Origin: Alphaproteobacteria bacterium
GTDB taxonomy: Bacteria; Pseudomonadota; Alphaproteobacteria; Sphingomonadales; Sphingomonadaceae
Reading direction: 5' to 3'
DNA: 6,354 bases
NCBI GenBank assembly: GCA_020249025.1
Contig: JADCGM010000188.1
Span: 1 to 6,354 of the forward strand
The position numbers and the translations under genes are program-made. The notes under the pieces are model-generated. The model was not told the origin of the DNA, did not search any database, and saw only the letters and a list, made by a program, of their open reading frames with translations. The first letter of the stretch is position 1; each line of letters opens with the position of its first letter. Below, piece by piece: positions 1 to 5,731 of this stretch.

Positions 1-1
1 A

Positions 2-1243
2 GGCGTCGTGCAGCCGCGGCTGGTGATGAACAACGTCGTCGGCCAGCTCGATGCGCTGATCGGGCAGGGCGTCGAGGGCAGCACCTATTACGGGCCGGTC
101 AAGCAGTTCCCCGACGGCATCTCCGCCGCCGAACGGGCGCGGCTGACCGCCGACTATCGCCGCTTCATCGCCGACAGGCTGATCCCGGCGCACCAGCGCC
201 TGCGCGACTTCATCGTGAATGAGTATCTGCCGAAGACCCGCGACAAGACCGGGCTGTCGGCGATGCCGGGCGGCGACAATCTCTACCGCTACCTCGCCGA
301 AACCCAGACCACGACGACGATGACCCCGGACGAGATCCACCGGCTCGGGCTGTCGGAGGTCGCGCGCATCCGCGCCGGGATGGAGACGGTGCGCACCCAG
401 GTCGGCTTCAAGGGCACACTGCCCGAGTTCTTCACCTTCCTGCGCACCGACAAGCAGTTCCAGCCGGCCTCAAGGGAGGCGCTGCGCGACGGCTATTTCG
501 CCATCGGCCGCAAGGTCGACGCGCGCATCGGCGAGCTGTTCCGGACGCTGCCGAAATCGAAGCTCGACATCCGCCCGGTGCCCGAATTCAAGGAAAAGAC
601 CGACGCGGCCGGCTCCTACCAGCAGGGCACGCCCGACGGCTCGCGGCCGGGCGTCTTCTACTACAACGCCTATGATCTGCCGACGCGGTCGACCTGGGGG
701 ATGGAGACGCTCTACCTCCACGAAGGCGCGCCGGGGCATCACTTCCAGATCAGCCTCGCGCAGGAAAATGCGGCGCTGCCGCCGTTCCAGCGCTTCGGCG
801 GCAACACCGCTTATGTCGAGGGCTGGGCGCTCTATGCCGAGAGCCTTGGGCCGGAGCTTGGCATGTTCACCGACCCCTATCAGATGTACGGCCACCTCGG
901 GGACGAGATGCTGCGCGCGATGCGCCTCGTCGTCGACACCGGGCTGCACGCCAAGGGTTGGACCCGCGATCAGGCGATCCAGTACATGCTCGACAATTCA
1001 GCGATCAGCCGCACCGACGCCACCGCCGAGGTCGAGCGCTACATCGCGATGCCGGGGCAGGCGCTCGCCTACAAGGTCGGCCAGCTCACCATCCGCCGGC
1101 TGCGCACCAAGGCCGAGACCGAGCTGGGCGCCAAATTCGACGTCCGCGCCTTCCACGAGCAGGTGCTGATGACGGGCGCGCTGCCGATGGAAGTTCTGGA
1201 GGCGAAGATCGACCGCTGGATCGCCGCGCAGAAGGCGAAGTAG
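2..1243 (+). CDS. DUF885 family zinc metallopeptidase, 5'-truncated
   Basis: This is the C-terminal part of a DUF885 (PF05960) protein. The frame is open to the left edge, so the GTG at 8 is not the real start; 413 residues are visible, and family members are usually near 600 with an N-terminal signal peptide, so roughly a third is missing. Numbering from base 2, the zinc-site motif HEGAPGHH lies at residues 240-247 (bases 719-742). It is followed by TAYVEGWALYAE, whose Glu at 273 probably supplies the next ligand, a gluzincin-like HE...H plus E arrangement. The visible N-terminus (VVQPRLVMNNVVGQLDALI) is typical of the domain's middle. The family is thought to be exported peptidases; the substrate is unknown. 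The stop lies 3 bases from the stop of the convergent DUF1330 gene. Family assignment is firm; exact activity is inference. Confidence 0.92.
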   Translation, partial: GVVQPRLVMNNVVGQLDALIGQGVEGSTYYGPVKQFPDGISAAERARLTADYRRFIADRLIPAHQRLRDFIVNEYLPKTRDKTGLSAMPGGDNLYRYLAETQTTTTMTPDEIHRLGLSEVARIRAGMETVRTQVGFKGTLPEFFTFLRTDKQFQPASREALRDGYFAIGRKVDARIGELFRTLPKSKLDIRPVPEFKEKTDAAGSYQQGTPDGSRPGVFYYNAYDLPTRSTWGMETLYLHEGAPGHHFQISLAQENAALPPFQRFGGNTAYVEGWALYAESLGPELGMFTDPYQMYGHLGDEMLRAMRLVVDTGLHAKGWTRDQAIQYMLDNSAISRTDATAEVERYIAMPGQALAYKVGQLTIRRLRTKAETELGAKFDVRAFHEQVLMTGALPMEVLEAKIDRWIAAQKAK

Positions 1244-1246
1244 GCG

Positions 1247-1726
1247 TCAGGGCTTCGGCGCGACCTGCTCGATGCCGGTCGCGTCGAAGCTGCCCTTGTA
1301 GGCGCCGTCGCCGACCTTGCCCGCCATGTAGGGCGCGATCGCCGCTTCCGGATAGACGGTGACCGTGTAGTCGCCGGCGCTGGGGTTCTGCCGCAGCGGC
1401 AGGATCGTCTCCTGATAGGCCTTGGAGTGCCAGAAGGCCTTGGCGTTGGCGAGGCAGGGGAAGCGCACGATCAGCGTCGTCAGATTGGGCGGCGGCGTGC
1501 CCTCGAAGGTCGCGATCGGCCGCGCGCCGTTGACATAATAGCCGCCGAGCTGGGCGTAGAGCCCGGAGTCCTGGATCGCCTTGCCATAGGCCATCATCCG
1601 CGCCCGGTCGTGGGTCGGGCCGCTGACGATCATGTAGACCGGCTTGTTGTCGCAGACCTCGGGCGCGGGGGCGGAAGGCGCGGCGGGCGTTGCGGCGGCG
1701 GCGGCGAGCAGGGCGAGCGCGATCAT
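1247..1726 (-). CDS. Exported DUF1330 domain protein
   Basis: Last gene of the five-gene minus-strand operon; 159 residues. Residues 1-22 form an Ala/Leu then Ala/Pro-rich leader resembling a signal peptide, although its n-region has no Lys or Arg, which is unusual. The DUF1330 (ferredoxin-like alpha/beta) core runs from about residue 29 to 125: YMIVSGPTHD, a GGYYVNGARPIATFEG stretch, LIVRFP, then AFWHSKAYQETILPLR. Standalone DUF1330 proteins are normally about 95 residues and cytoplasmic, so the leader and the roughly 35-residue C-terminal tail are additions. Cys25 and Cys91 could form a disulfide if the protein reaches the periplasm. The start ATG overlaps the previous gene's stop in ATGA; a GAGGAG Shine-Dalgarno lies about 8 bases upstream, and an in-frame stop at 1742-1744 with no other start codon between fixes the start. 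The family's function is unknown. Confidence 0.88.
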   Translation of the reverse strand: MIALALLAAAAATPAAPSAPAPEVCDNKPVYMIVSGPTHDRARMMAYGKAIQDSGLYAQLGGYYVNGARPIATFEGTPPPNLTTLIVRFPCLANAKAFWHSKAYQETILPLRQNPSAGDYTVTVYPEAAIAPYMAGKVGDGAYKGSFDATGIEQVAPKP

Positions 1727-2181
1727 CCGATCTTCTCCTCGTCACAGAGCGTCCGGCGGGTCGGCTTGCCGGCGGTGAACCATTGCCAGGTCCGGGCCCG
1801 CGTCCGCCCGTCGCCGCCCAATGTGATCATCTCGATGAAATGGGTGTCGGCCTCGTCCTTGCGGGTGAGGTTCAAGAGGATCACCCCGTCCATCGTCTCC
1901 CAGCCGTAGCCGTGGAAGCGCTCGGTGTCCCAGACCAGCCGCCCGGCCTCCAGCACCCCGCCGAAGCTCAGCTCGCGGACGCGGCCGTCGTCCCATTCGA
2001 GCTTGTTGTGCTGGATATAGGCATAGGGGCCGTCGTCCGGAAACTCGCAGCGCGTCGTCATCCGGTGGATGTCGAGCAGCGTGCCGTCGCGGTCGACATG
2101 GCGGTAGACGCCCGTCCAGACCCCATCATGTCCGAGCATCGCCGGCATCGCGGCGGCGAGCCGGGCCCGCAGCCCGCTCAT
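1723..2181 (-). CDS. DUF3598-like (lipocalin/nitrobindin-type) small protein, tentative
   Basis: Fourth gene of the operon; 152 residues, no signal peptide or membrane segment, so cytoplasmic. The sequence alternates short beta-prone strands with turns: GVWTGVYRHVDRDGTLLDIHRM, ECEF-like CEFPDDGPYAYIQHNKLEW, VRELSFGGVLEAGRLVWDTERFHGYGWE, GVILLNLTRKDE, HFIEMITLGGDGRTRARTWQWF. This resembles the small lipocalin-like barrel proteins annotated DUF3598 in sphingomonads, a recognition from memory that needs a profile search. Such barrels often bind a small hydrophobic ligand, so a role in binding or handling the pathway substrate is possible but speculative. The ATG (2179-2181) overlaps the aldehyde dehydrogenase stop as ATGA and has only a weak upstream Shine-Dalgarno, so translation probably depends on coupling. 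No catalytic motif is recognisable. Confidence 0.82.
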   Translation of the reverse strand: MSGLRARLAAAMPAMLGHDGVWTGVYRHVDRDGTLLDIHRMTTRCEFPDDGPYAYIQHNKLEWDDGRVRELSFGGVLEAGRLVWDTERFHGYGWETMDGVILLNLTRKDEADTHFIEMITLGGDGRTRARTWQWFTAGKPTRRTLCDEEKIG

Positions 2182-3596
2182 TGGCCGGTCTCGCCATAGG
2201 CGGCCAGCGGCAGCGGCGTGCCGGTCTGGCGCAGCAGCGCCTGCTTGCGGAAGAAGCGCAACAGTCCTGAATCGCCCATGCGCGAGGCCCCCATGCCACT
2301 GGCCTTGAAGCTCGACTTCTCGGCCTCCCAGACCATCGAGGTCAGCGAGCCGTCGTTGATCGACACCGCCCCCGCCTCCAGCCGCACCGCGACCGCCTCG
2401 GCCTCGTCGGTGGTGGCGGCGACGACCGCGGCGGACAGCCCGTATTCGCCGGCGTTGGCGCGCGCCACCGCCTCGTCGATGCTGTCATAGACTGTGACCG
2501 GGATGACCGGCCCGAAGGTCTCCTCGCGCAGCACCGCCATCTCGGGGGTGACGTCGGCCAGCACGGTCGGGCGCAGATAGAGGCCGCCGCCCAGGTTCTC
2601 GACCCGGCCGCCGGCCAGCACTCGCGCGCCCCTCGCCACCGCATCGTCGATCTGCGCCTGCACGATGGCGGCTTGGCGTTCGAAGATGAACGGCCCGATG
2701 TGGCCCTTGGCGATGTCGGGGTAGTTGAGTTCGGCCGCCTGCGCCGCCGCGACCAGCGCGTCGAGGAAGGGCGCTGCGATCCGGCGGTCGACGAGCACAT
2801 GCTCGATCGACTGGCAGGCCTGGCCGGTTCCGACGACGCTGGCGCGCAGCGCGACGCCCGCCGCCTTCGCCGGATCGGCGGAAGCGAGCACGATCATCGG
2901 GTCCTTGCCGCCGAGTTCGAGGCTCGCCGGGATGAAAGCGGCCGCGGCCGCCGCCGCGACCTTCCGCCCGGTCGCGACCGATCCGGTGAAGCAGACATAG
3001 TCGACGTTGGGAATGAGCGCCGCGCCGGTCTCGCCCGCGCCCTCGACAAGGGAGATCACGTCGGCCAGCCCCGCCGCACGCACGGCCTCCATCAGGGGAC
3101 GAATGAAGCGCGGCGTTACCTCGGACGGCTTGACCAGAACCGCGCAGCCGGCGGCAAGCGCCGGAACGGCGTCGATGAGCGCCAGCGTCAGCGGGAAGTT
3201 CCAAGGGCTGATGACGCCAACGAGCGGATAGGGGACGAGCCGCGTCCGCCAGTCGATGGTCGGGATCGCCGTCGGGCCGGTCCTGGCACCCGCGGCTGCG
3301 ATCAGCGCGGGCGCGCTGCCTGCCCAGCGGCGGATCATGCCCACCGTCGAGCGCACCTCCAGCCGCGAGACGGCGGCGCGGCCGGTGTCGAGCGTCAGCG
3401 CCGCGGCGATGCCTTCCGCCGCCGCCTCAATCGCCTTGGCCCAGCGCAACAGCGCGGCGGCGCGCTCCTCGGGCGATTTGGCCGCCCACGCCGCCTGCCC
3501 GTCGCGCAGCCGCCGTGCCTCCGCCGCAACCGCGTCGGCATCGAGCGGCGCGATCTCGTAATCGAGCGCACCGGTGCGGGGGTTGCGAACCTTCAC
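2178..3596 (-). CDS. NAD(P)-dependent aldehyde dehydrogenase (ALDH superfamily)
   Basis: Third operon gene; 472 residues, the normal length for the family. It oxidises an aldehyde to the acid with NAD(P)+ in the cytoplasm. The catalytic set is complete: Asn133 in SPWNFPL, Lys156 in KPSE, the FTGSVATG nucleotide loop at 203-210, general base Glu227 in LELGGKDP, nucleophile Cys261 in GQACQSIEHV, and Glu359 in EETFGP. The start is GTG at 3594-3596, giving MKVRNPRTG; it overlaps the upstream stop as GTGA and has a GGAGG Shine-Dalgarno (3604-3608) 7 bases away. The frame stays open to 4502, but that extension is Arg-rich and lies out of frame over the deacetylase gene, so it is not coding. Subfamily and substrate cannot be fixed; the context suggests an aldehyde from the step carried out by the PuuE-like proteins. 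Confidence 0.96.
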   Translation of the reverse strand: MKVRNPRTGALDYEIAPLDADAVAAEARRLRDGQAAWAAKSPEERAAALLRWAKAIEAAAEGIAAALTLDTGRAAVSRLEVRSTVGMIRRWAGSAPALIAAAGARTGPTAIPTIDWRTRLVPYPLVGVISPWNFPLTLALIDAVPALAAGCAVLVKPSEVTPRFIRPLMEAVRAAGLADVISLVEGAGETGAALIPNVDYVCFTGSVATGRKVAAAAAAAFIPASLELGGKDPMIVLASADPAKAAGVALRASVVGTGQACQSIEHVLVDRRIAAPFLDALVAAAQAAELNYPDIAKGHIGPFIFERQAAIVQAQIDDAVARGARVLAGGRVENLGGGLYLRPTVLADVTPEMAVLREETFGPVIPVTVYDSIDEAVARANAGEYGLSAAVVAATTDEAEAVAVRLEAGAVSINDGSLTSMVWEAEKSSFKASGMGASRMGDSGLLRFFRKQALLRQTGTPLPLAAYGETGQ

Positions 3597-4495
3597 TGCT
3601 GCGCCTCCCAGGCGTCGAGGATGGCGTCGCCGCGCGCGAACCACGCCTGCGGTTGCGCCGCGAACCAGCCGAGCAGCCGCTCGAATGCATCGATGCGATA
3701 GGGCAGGCCGACGATGTAGGGCGTCAGGTGCAGCGGCAACACGCGCCCCGCGCCCTCGCCCGCCAGCCAGCGGAACGCGTCCTGCATCTGCTCGACATAG
3801 CTGTCGACCGACTGCTGCTGGACGGTGAGGATCTGGCGGTCGCTGAGCTCGTGGTTGAGCGGAATGTTCACGATCCCGTTCGACCAGCGATAGGGCAGGT
3901 CGTCGTTCGCCCAGTCGCACATGTAATCGAAGCCCGCCGCCTTCAGCAGGTCGGGCGTGTTCCAGCTTTGCGACCGCGCGATCGAGTGCCAGCCGCGGGG
4001 CCGGACGCCGGCCTCGCCGAGCGCGGCGAGCGAGTCCGCGATCAGCGCCTCCTCCGCCTCGCGGGCAAGCCCGGTCGCGATGGTGCCGTTCATGTCGGTC
4101 GAATGTGCCACGATCTCGTGGCCCGCCTCGACGATGTCGCGGACGAGTTGCGGATAGCGCCGCGCGATCGCGCCGTTGACCGCGAAGGACGCGACCGCGC
4201 CCGCCTTGGCGAAGGCGTCGAGCAGACGATAGGTCCCGACCCGCGTCCCATATTCGCGCGCGGTATAGTGGCGATAGTCGGGATAGGGCGTGACCATGTG
4301 GCCGGGCGCGCGGAACGGCATGTCCGACGGCGTCATCGGAAACCATTCGAGGCTGACCACGCACCACACGGCGACGCTCTTGCCGCCCGGCCATGCGACG
4401 GCCTTGCGGTCGAAGATCGACGACCACGGATAGAGGTCGTGATCGTAACCCTCGCGGCGGCGCGGGTAGTCGAGATAGCTCGGGTCGAGGCTCAT
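3593..4495 (-). CDS. Polysaccharide deacetylase / PuuE-like (CE4 fold) protein, second paralogue
   Basis: Second operon gene; 300 residues, cytoplasmic. The NodB-homology fold is recognised from VAVWCVVSLEWF (39-52), REYGTRVGTYRLLDAF (80-95), GHEIVAHSTDMN (125-136), RGWHSIARSQSWNTPDLLKAAGFDY (167-191), DWANDDLPY (194-202) and LPLHLTPYIVGLPYRI (253-268). The Y-G-x-R-V block and the C-terminal LH...G.P.RI block are typical of PuuE-like allantoinase relatives rather than secreted chitin or peptidoglycan deacetylases. The CE4 metal motif HSxxH reads HSTDM here: His131 is kept and the second His is Met135. The motif-1 Asp position carries Glu50. The real start is ATG at 4493-4495, overlapping the upstream stop as ATGA, with GGAGG 6 bases upstream; the frame's extension to 4648 is Arg-rich shadow. 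It is homologous along its length to the first operon gene. Activity and substrate are unknown; C-N hydrolysis is inferred. Confidence 0.93.
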   Translation of the reverse strand: MSLDPSYLDYPRRREGYDHDLYPWSSIFDRKAVAWPGGKSVAVWCVVSLEWFPMTPSDMPFRAPGHMVTPYPDYRHYTAREYGTRVGTYRLLDAFAKAGAVASFAVNGAIARRYPQLVRDIVEAGHEIVAHSTDMNGTIATGLAREAEEALIADSLAALGEAGVRPRGWHSIARSQSWNTPDLLKAAGFDYMCDWANDDLPYRWSNGIVNIPLNHELSDRQILTVQQQSVDSYVEQMQDAFRWLAGEGAGRVLPLHLTPYIVGLPYRIDAFERLLGWFAAQPQAWFARGDAILDAWEAQQ

Positions 4496-5379
4496 GCCGC
4501 ACCTCCCACGCTCGCCTGATGGTGATCGACGATCTCGCCGGCGCGCGCGATCCAGGCGCGGCCGTCGGCGGCGATGTGCCTCAGCACGTCCTCGAACGGC
4601 CCGATCCGATGCGGCTGGCCGATGAGATAGGCGTGCAGCGGGATGCACATGACGGTGCCCGAGCCGCTCGCCGCGCCTTCCGCCGCCAGCCGCTCGAACT
4701 GGCGGATGAGCGTGTCGGCATAGTCGCGCGGGCTCATGTTGTAGACGAAGAAGCCGTAATGGTCATTGACCTCCAGGCTGTAGGGGATCGACACCAGCCG
4801 CCCGGTTTTCGTTTTCACCGGCAGCACCTGATCGTCGTGGTAGAGGTCGCAGGTGTAGTCGAGCCCATATTCGGCGATGAGGTCCATCGTCCGCTCGGTA
4901 TGGGTCAGCGCCGGCGCCAGCCAGCCGCGGATGGTCTGCCCGGTCGCCTCGCGCACCGTGCGGATCGAATCCTCGATGATCGCGCGCTCTTGGCGCTCGT
5001 CCATGCCGTAGGTGTAGCGGGTGTTGTAAATGCCGTGGCTGAAGAACTCCCAGCCGCGCTCGACGCCGTCGCGGACGATGTCGGGATGGTGCTGGCAGAG
5101 CGCGACCGACAGGCTGACCGAGCCCGGAAAGCCATGCTTCGACATCGCCTCCGCCATCCGCCAGTGCGCAACGCGGTTGCCGTAGTCCCGGTGCGAGAAG
5201 CCGACGACGTCGGGGTGCGGCTTGCCCCAGCTCTTGCGCTGCGGGTTCGCGGGCGGATCGATCTCGTAATATTCGAGATTGGGGGCGACCCAGACCGCCA
5301 CCGGTTTGTCCCCCGGCCACAGATAGTTCGGGCGTCCGCGATAGGGTTGGAAATCATAGAGTTCGGGATCGGCGCGCAT
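4492..5379 (-). CDS. Polysaccharide deacetylase / PuuE-like (CE4 fold) protein, first paralogue
   Basis: First gene of the operon; 295 residues, no signal peptide. Landmarks are VAVWVAPNLEYYEID (27-41), HRDYGNRVAHWRMAEAM (63-79), WEFFSHGIYNTRY (110-122), RGWLAPALTHTERTMDLIAEYGLDYTCDL (151-179), HDDQVLP (181-187), IPYSLEVND (198-206) and CIPLHAYLIGQPHRIGPFEDVL (245-266). The DYGNRV, GWLxPALT and IPLH...GQPHRI blocks mark the PuuE-like branch, whose characterised member is the metal-independent pseudomonad allantoinase. The CE4 HxxxH motif is H115-GIY-N119, so the second histidine is missing, and Glu36 stands where classical enzymes have Asp. His249 is conserved with the paralogue. The ATG at 5377-5379 has a GAGG Shine-Dalgarno about 4 bases upstream, directly followed upstream by an 18-base palindrome. 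Hydrolysis of an amide or ureide is plausible; the substrate is unknown. Confidence 0.93.
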   Translation of the reverse strand: MRADPELYDFQPYRGRPNYLWPGDKPVAVWVAPNLEYYEIDPPANPQRKSWGKPHPDVVGFSHRDYGNRVAHWRMAEAMSKHGFPGSVSLSVALCQHHPDIVRDGVERGWEFFSHGIYNTRYTYGMDERQERAIIEDSIRTVREATGQTIRGWLAPALTHTERTMDLIAEYGLDYTCDLYHDDQVLPVKTKTGRLVSIPYSLEVNDHYGFFVYNMSPRDYADTLIRQFERLAAEGAASGSGTVMCIPLHAYLIGQPHRIGPFEDVLRHIAADGRAWIARAGEIVDHHQASVGGAA

Positions 5380-5389
5380 CGGACCTCGC

Positions 5390-5407
5390 GATTTGTCCGG
5401 ACAAATC
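5390..5407. promoter_or_regulatory. Perfect 18-base palindrome, probable operator of the deacetylase-ALDH operon
   Basis: The sequence GATTTGTCCGGACAAATC equals its own reverse complement over all 18 bases, with its centre between 5398 and 5399. It ends 2 bases upstream of the GAGG Shine-Dalgarno of the first operon gene and 10 bases from its ATG. A minus-strand TAGATT hexamer (5404-5409), a possible -10 element, overlaps one arm; no convincing -35 accompanies it. TTGT-N4-ACAA cores are typical of dimeric repressors such as GntR-family proteins, whose sites are usually GT...AC palindromes. A bound dimer here would block transcription start or early elongation. No regulator gene lies in the window. 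The palindrome is directly seen; its regulator is inference. Confidence 0.72.
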
Positions 5408-5526
5408 TAGGCCGGGATTTCCGCCAAGTCGACAGACATGCGCGCACCGGCTCGCAGAGTGGATAAGCCGCGCGGCCCGGCGGAATAAACCGTCCGTTAA
5501 CTCCCGTGGCGTACCCCGGCCCCAAC

Positions 5527-5532
5527 AAGGAG
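5527..5532 (+). promoter_or_regulatory. Strong Shine-Dalgarno of the 58-residue exported peptide gene
   Basis: AAGGAG sits 7 bases before the ATG at 5540, an ideal match and spacing. It is the best ribosome binding site in the window and the main reason to accept the very short reading frame that follows. Confidence 0.8.
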
Positions 5533-5539
5533 TCCGATC

Positions 5540-5716
5540 ATGTCCCGTCTGTCGCTGTTTCCCGCCCTGCTGATGCTCGCCGTGGCGTTCCTGTCGGCGC
5601 CCAATCCGGCCGGCGCGCGCGACTCGATGGTGCTGCTCCCCACCGGTCCGGTGGTGATGAACGGCGTTGCGCCGGCGCAGGGTTTGACCCCCTGCGCCGA
5701 CTGCCTCACCGCCTGA
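5540..5716 (+). CDS. Small exported protein with C-terminal CxxC, 58 residues, unrecognised
   Basis: A 58-codon frame from ATG 5540 to TGA 5714-5716. Residues 1-26 look like a classical signal peptide: MSRL n-region with one Arg, a hydrophobic core SLFPALLMLAVAFLSA, then a NPAGA region with likely cleavage near residue 26. The mature part would be only about 32 residues, with a hydrophobic middle (SMVLLPTGPVVMNGV) and the ending TPCADCLTA, whose CxxC pair could form a disulfide or bind a metal or haem-free partner; it is not a CxxCH haem site. Support for reality is the AAGGAG ribosome binding site at 7 bases and the coherent leader. It is divergent from the deacetylase operon and convergent with the CsgG-like gene, with a 15-base gap. 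I do not recognise the family, and gene callers with a length cut-off would miss it. Confidence 0.7.
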   Translation: MSRLSLFPALLMLAVAFLSAPNPAGARDSMVLLPTGPVVMNGVAPAQGLTPCADCLTA

Positions 5717-5731
5717 CCTGCCAGGCGCGCG

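Noticed and set aside
3597..4502. N-terminal 302-codon extension of the aldehyde dehydrogenase frame (total 774 codons)
   Set aside because: It is Arg/Pro/Ala-rich, lies out of frame over a well-supported deacetylase gene, and the ALDH proper begins at a GTG with GGAGG and a GTGA overlap. It is a GC-bias shadow, not a fusion.
4493..4648. Earlier start at 4648 for the second deacetylase-like gene
   Set aside because: The extra 51 residues are Arg-rich shadow of the upstream gene; the ATG at 4495 has GGAGG at 6 bases and an ATGA overlap.
5390..5407. The 18-base palindrome as a rho-independent terminator
   Set aside because: It has no loop, no following T tract, and lies upstream of both divergent genes rather than after a gene.
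2673..5466. Long plus-strand open frames antisense to the operon (2673-3701, 3515-4519, 4393-5466)
   Set aside because: Compositionally Arg/Asp/Ala-rich, no recognisable domains, and opposite strongly supported genes; expected from high GC3.
5482..5508. GGAAT...CGTG as an EcfG/ECF-type stress promoter for the small exported peptide gene
   Set aside because: The spacer is 18 bases rather than the usual 16-17 and the -10 reads CGTG not CGTT; a nearer CGTT (5495-5498) is only 8 bases away. Position relative to the start is reasonable, but the match is too weak to annotate.
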